The translations under genes and the position numbers were made by a program. A stretch of 22,950 nt of DNA from Thecamonas trahens ATCC 50062. Taxonomy: Eukaryota > Apusozoa > Apusomonadida > Apusomonadidae. Shown here in pieces: positions 20,403 to 22,950 of the stretch. Under the pieces are notes generated by a model. That model saw only the letters and a list, made by a program, of their open reading frames with translations, was not told the DNA's origin and did no database searches. The stretch lies in the NCBI RefSeq assembly GCF_000142905.1, contig NW_013657637.1, forward strand, positions 244,021 through 266,970. The letters are read 5' to 3'. Numbering within the stretch: the stretch's first letter is position 1; every line of letters starts with the position of its first letter.

Positions 20403-20470
20403 GGTGGTGGTGGTGGTGGTGGTGGTGGTGGTGGTGGTGGTGGTGGTGGTGGTGGTGGTGGTGGTGGTGG
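20403..20470 (+). repeat. (GGT)n microsatellite, about 23 units
   Basis: An uninterrupted GGT/GTG run of roughly 68 bases (CCA on the sense strand of the RasGEF gene), 50-117 nt upstream of its ATG. Long G-doublet runs of this kind may form quadruplex-like structures on the plus strand. Confidence 0.9.
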
Positions 20471-20611
20471 CCGTGGGCGGTTGGCGACATGGTTGGCAGG
20501 CGATTGGTTTCGGGTTGGGGAGATGGGGATGGGTTGGGGATGGGATTGGAAGGGATCGGGTTGGAGAGGAGAAAGGGGATGGGGATGGAGATGGAGATGG
20601 GGTTTAAGGCC

Positions 20612-20674
20612 GCTGGTGTTGCTGGTGTTGCTGGTGTTGCTGGTGTTGACGGTGTTGGCGGTGTTGGCGGTGAT
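20612..20674 (+). repeat. 9-bp tandem repeat GCTGGTGTT
   Basis: Seven contiguous 9-mers: four perfect GCTGGTGTT, then GACGGTGTT, GGCGGTGTT and GGCGGTGAT. The copies diverge progressively towards the F-box gene's 3' end (20710). Confidence 0.85.
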
Positions 20675-20709
20675 CGCTCAAGGCAGGGGTGGGGCAAGGT
20701 GACGGAGTG

Positions 20710-21942
20710 TCAAGGGTCCGACATCGTAGCCCTTGCATACCAGGTCTTGGCTTGCGGTGGAAGATCGGGAACGCCTAGGGTGTAGACCATCCGCCTCCCC
20801 CAATGTAAGGTATGCTGGTAGGGAAGACGCTGCGCGTCTGCTAGGTCGTTCCGATCGACCAGACAGTGCGCATGCGCCACGCCGCTTGCACGCCAGACTG
20901 GACACAACTGGTCGGCCCACAGCAGCTCGATCCAGTTGACTGGCCGCCGTGCAAGATTCCGCCGCAGCATGGCCCGCGGCACGCCCAACACTCGCGCCCA
21001 CATGAGCTCGTCGAGCGACAGCGATCGCAGTCGCCGGCACGTCCATCCCACCCGCACCACATCCACCGGCTCATCCGCCCCAAGCAACGTCATGATGCTT
21101 ATCCACAGCTCGGCAGGGAGTTCCGCCCACGACACGACATTGTTCGTCTCTCCAGCCGCCACCTCCTCGGTATCTGCTGCCGCGCTTGAGCTCGCGCCCG
21201 CGCTGAGGCGAGGTCTACTGTCGTCGTCACCGCCGCTCCTGACAGCCCACGACGGCCGCGGCTGGTGGCAGAGCGGAGCGGCACAGGCATGGTCGGTGAG
21301 GCTCGACGAGAGACTCGGGATGCGCGACCAGGGCGTGACAACAAGGCGGAAGACGGGGAGGCCGAGGCCGAAGAGCGGGCTCTCGGGGAGGGTCTGGACC
21401 TCAAGGCCGGCGGCGGCGGCGACGAGGTGGACGGCTTGGCAGACAACATTGTCGGCAGCGAGGATTTCGAGGACAGGCAACCAGTTGTCATCGACAGGCG
21501 AGCCGGCAGAAGTCCGCGCGATGGAGCTGGCCGCCACAAGGCGCATGTGCTCGACTCCGGTCTCGGCGTCGATGTCGATGAACGCGTCTAGGCCATCGAT
21601 CTCGGCGGCGACCACAGCGACGGCATCGCTCGAGAGCAGGGCGCGGCCGGCAAAGTACAGCATGTAGCTCGGCCCGTGGCGGTGTAGGTGGGTACGGACA
21701 AGCGCTTCCACCTGCGCAATGGTCGAGCTGACGGCCAGCGACCGCGCCTGCGTCGGAACCCGAGAGATCAGCGACGACACAATCTTGGCCACATCTTCCC
21801 ATCGCTCTTGCGCTTCGCCAAGCGCGCCGGCGCCCATGCCTCGTCGGCGCGGGATATGACCTGACGATGATCCGGGCGAGGCCTGCGACGATGATGCAGC
21901 CGCCGCAGCCTGAGCCCGCCGCTTCTTCCGCCGACGGGGCAT
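20710..21942 (-). CDS. F-box protein with Ubl-like N-terminus, FBXO7-like
   Basis: Likely substrate receptor of an SCF ubiquitin ligase; 410 residues from ATG 21942. The start MPRRRKKRRA is a basic, possibly nuclear-targeting stretch. Residues about 65-125 look ubiquitin-like (YMLYFAGRALL, AEIDGLDAFIDI). Residues about 150-210 (VHLVAAAAGLEV, LPVFRLVVTPW) resemble in layout the FP domain that in FBXO7 and PI31 mediates dimerisation. The F-box is at about 271-320 (WAELPAELWISIMTLLG, VGWTCRRLRSLS, LMWARVL), followed by NWIELLWADQ, which recalls the WKELY segment after the FBXO7 F-box. The F-box is clear. The FBXO7 relation rests on domain order and weak similarity seen by eye. Its 5' flank is CA-rich on the sense strand and ends about 105 nt upstream at the terminal minisatellite. 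Confidence 0.8.
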   Translation of the reverse strand: MPRRRKKRRAQAAAAASSSQASPGSSSGHIPRRRGMGAGALGEAQERWEDVAKIVSSLISRVPTQARSLAVSSTIAQVEALVRTHLHRHGPSYMLYFAGRALLSSDAVAVVAAEIDGLDAFIDIDAETGVEHMRLVAASSIARTSAGSPVDDNWLPVLEILAADNVVCQAVHLVAAAAGLEVQTLPESPLFGLGLPVFRLVVTPWSRIPSLSSSLTDHACAAPLCHQPRPSWAVRSGGDDDSRPRLSAGASSSAAADTEEVAAGETNNVVSWAELPAELWISIMTLLGADEPVDVVRVGWTCRRLRSLSLDELMWARVLGVPRAMLRRNLARRPVNWIELLWADQLCPVWRASGVAHAHCLVDRNDLADAQRLPYQHTLHWGRRMVYTLGVPDLPPQAKTWYARATMSDP

Positions 21943-22049
21943 GTTGCGACAAGTGTGGTTCGTGTGGGGACGGGTCCAGATCTTGTTGTGCCGATCGTGT
22001 TGCTGTCGATGTCGTGGAGTTGATCGTACTCGTTATTGTTCTCCATCCG

Positions 22050-22950
22050 CAGCCATGGTAGGCAGCCATGGTGGGCAAACGTTGTAGGCAGCCATGGTAG
22101 GCAGCCATGGTAGGCAGCCATGGTAGGCAGCCATGGTAGGCAACCATGGTAGGCAGCCATGGTAGACAACCATCGTAGGCAACCATGGTAGGCAGCCATC
22201 GTTGGCAGCCATCGGAGGCAGCCATCGGAGGCAGCCATGGTGGGCAGCCATCATAAGCAGCCATGGTAGGCAACCATCATAAGCAGCCATGGTAGGCAGC
22301 CATCATAGCAGCCATGGTAGGCAGCCATCATAAGCAGCCATGGTAGGCAACCATCGTAGGCAGCCATGGTAGGCAGCCATGGTAGGCAGCCATGGTAGGC
22401 AGCCATGGTAGGCAACCATCGTCGGCAGCCATGAATAGAAAAACCATCGTCGGCAACCAAGAAAGGCAAAAATCGTCGGCAGCCATGGTAGGCAGCCATG
22501 GTGGGCAGCCATCATAAGCAGCCATGGTAGGCAACCATCATAAGCAGCCATGGTAGGCAGCCATCATAAGCAGCCATGGTAGGCAGCCATCATAAGCAGC
22601 CATCATAAGCAGCCATCGTAGGCAGCCATGGTAGGCAACCATGGTAGGCAGCCATGGTAGGCAGCCATGGTAGGCAACCATCGTCGGCAGCCATGGTAGG
22701 CAACCATCGTCGGCAACCATGGTAGGCAACCATCGTCGGCAGCCATGGTAGGCAGCCATGGTGGGCAGCCATCATAAGCAGCCATGGTAGGCAACCATCA
22801 TAAGCAGAATAAACCCTCCATCATAAGCAGCCATGGTAGGCAGCCATCATAAGCAGCCATGGTAGGCAGCCATCATAAGCAGCCATCATAAGCAGCCATC
22901 GTAGGCAGCCATGGTAGGCAGCCATGGTAGGCAGCCATGGTAGGCAGCCA
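22050..22950. repeat. 13-bp minisatellite (GCAGCCATGGTAG) with higher-order period of about 260 bp
   Basis: About 69 tandem copies run to the window end. Unit classes on plus are GCAGCCATGGTAG and variants reading CATCATAA, CATCGTAG, CATCGTCG, CATGGTGG or CAACC in place of CAGCC. The marker CCATGGTGGGCAGCCATCAT recurs at 22235, 22496 and 22756, spacings of 261 and 260 (20 units). A degenerate patch lies at about 22431-22475, and a 10-base insertion AATAAACCCT at about 22808-22817. The consensus has no stop in any minus frame (13-residue cycle MAAYHGCLPWLPT), which makes spurious open frames. I see no gene in it. Confidence 0.95.

Larger units (their letters stand above)
20354..20709. promoter_or_regulatory. 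Repeat-filled spacer between the RasGEF and F-box genes
   Basis: This 356-nt spacer holds the RasGEF promoter or leader and the 3' end of the F-box gene, both on minus. Next to the RasGEF ATG the sense strand is CA-rich (ATACACACACATAC). Beyond that are a trinucleotide run, GGGATGG/GAGATGG repeats (about 20519-20601) and a 9-bp minisatellite. Open frames across it are repeat artefacts. Confidence 0.6.

Noticed and set aside
19903-20697. Poly-His protein upstream of the RasGEF
   Set aside because: The His run is the CCA microsatellite read in another frame; the rest is a shadow of the RasGEF N-terminus.
21488-22794. Repeat proteins of MAAYHGCLPWLPT type on the minus strand
   Set aside because: A 13-bp unit without stops is open in all three minus frames by arithmetic. 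The CATAAGCAG variant and indels break the frames every 200-300 bases, and no flanking gene structure supports translation.
22050-22950. CRISPR array
   Set aside because: Units are contiguous 13-mers with no unique spacers and no cas genes, in a eukaryotic context.
1-22950. tRNA, rRNA or transposon genes
   Set aside because: I saw no cloverleaf with tRNA-like A and B boxes, no rRNA core sequence, and no transposase or reverse-transcriptase motifs.

Overview
The window reads as a gene-dense, GC-rich nuclear segment from a unicellular eukaryote. The evidence is a talin with all its domains, a Cdc25-type RasGEF, an F-box protein, a GPS-bearing membrane protein, few or no introns, very high G/C at third codon positions, and simple-sequence tracts between genes. 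My best guess is an apusomonad of the Thecamonas type. Apusomonads are known to carry integrin-adhesion machinery. The species call is an inference; no rRNA or tRNA is present to test it.

Layout, left to right. Talin (+, about 219-8149) has a FERM head, a long helical rod, an I/LWEQ actin-binding module and a C-terminal villin headpiece. After a short spacer comes a minus-strand stretch (8211-8493) that looks coding but has no clear owner. It lies directly beyond the stop codon of a kelch/IPT single-pass receptor gene (-, 8494-11348), whose frame breaks near 10103. A divergent intergenic region, mostly a 542-base run of N, separates that receptor from a GAIN/GPS multi-pass membrane protein with a TRP-like channel fold (+, 12309-15781). 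That gene's signal peptide appears only if one base is restored in a T tract. Next come a phosphopantetheine adenylyltransferase (+, 16154-17065) and, ending 15 bases away on the opposite strand, a RasGEF (-, 17081-20353). An F-box protein resembling FBXO7 follows (-, 20710-21942). From about 22050 to the window end there is a 13-bp minisatellite with a higher-order period of about 260 bp.

Functionally, talin, the two large cell-surface proteins and the RasGEF could all serve adhesion and signalling at the plasma membrane. Adjacency is weak evidence in eukaryotes, so this is a suggestion only. The adenylyltransferase (coenzyme A synthesis) and the F-box protein look unrelated to that theme.

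The points most worth following are four. First, there are several apparent single-base frame breaks or tiny introns. Second, an unexplained coding-like segment lies downstream of the kelch/IPT receptor. Third, a GAIN/GPS module is joined to a TRP-like membrane domain. Fourth, the terminal minisatellite has higher-order structure.
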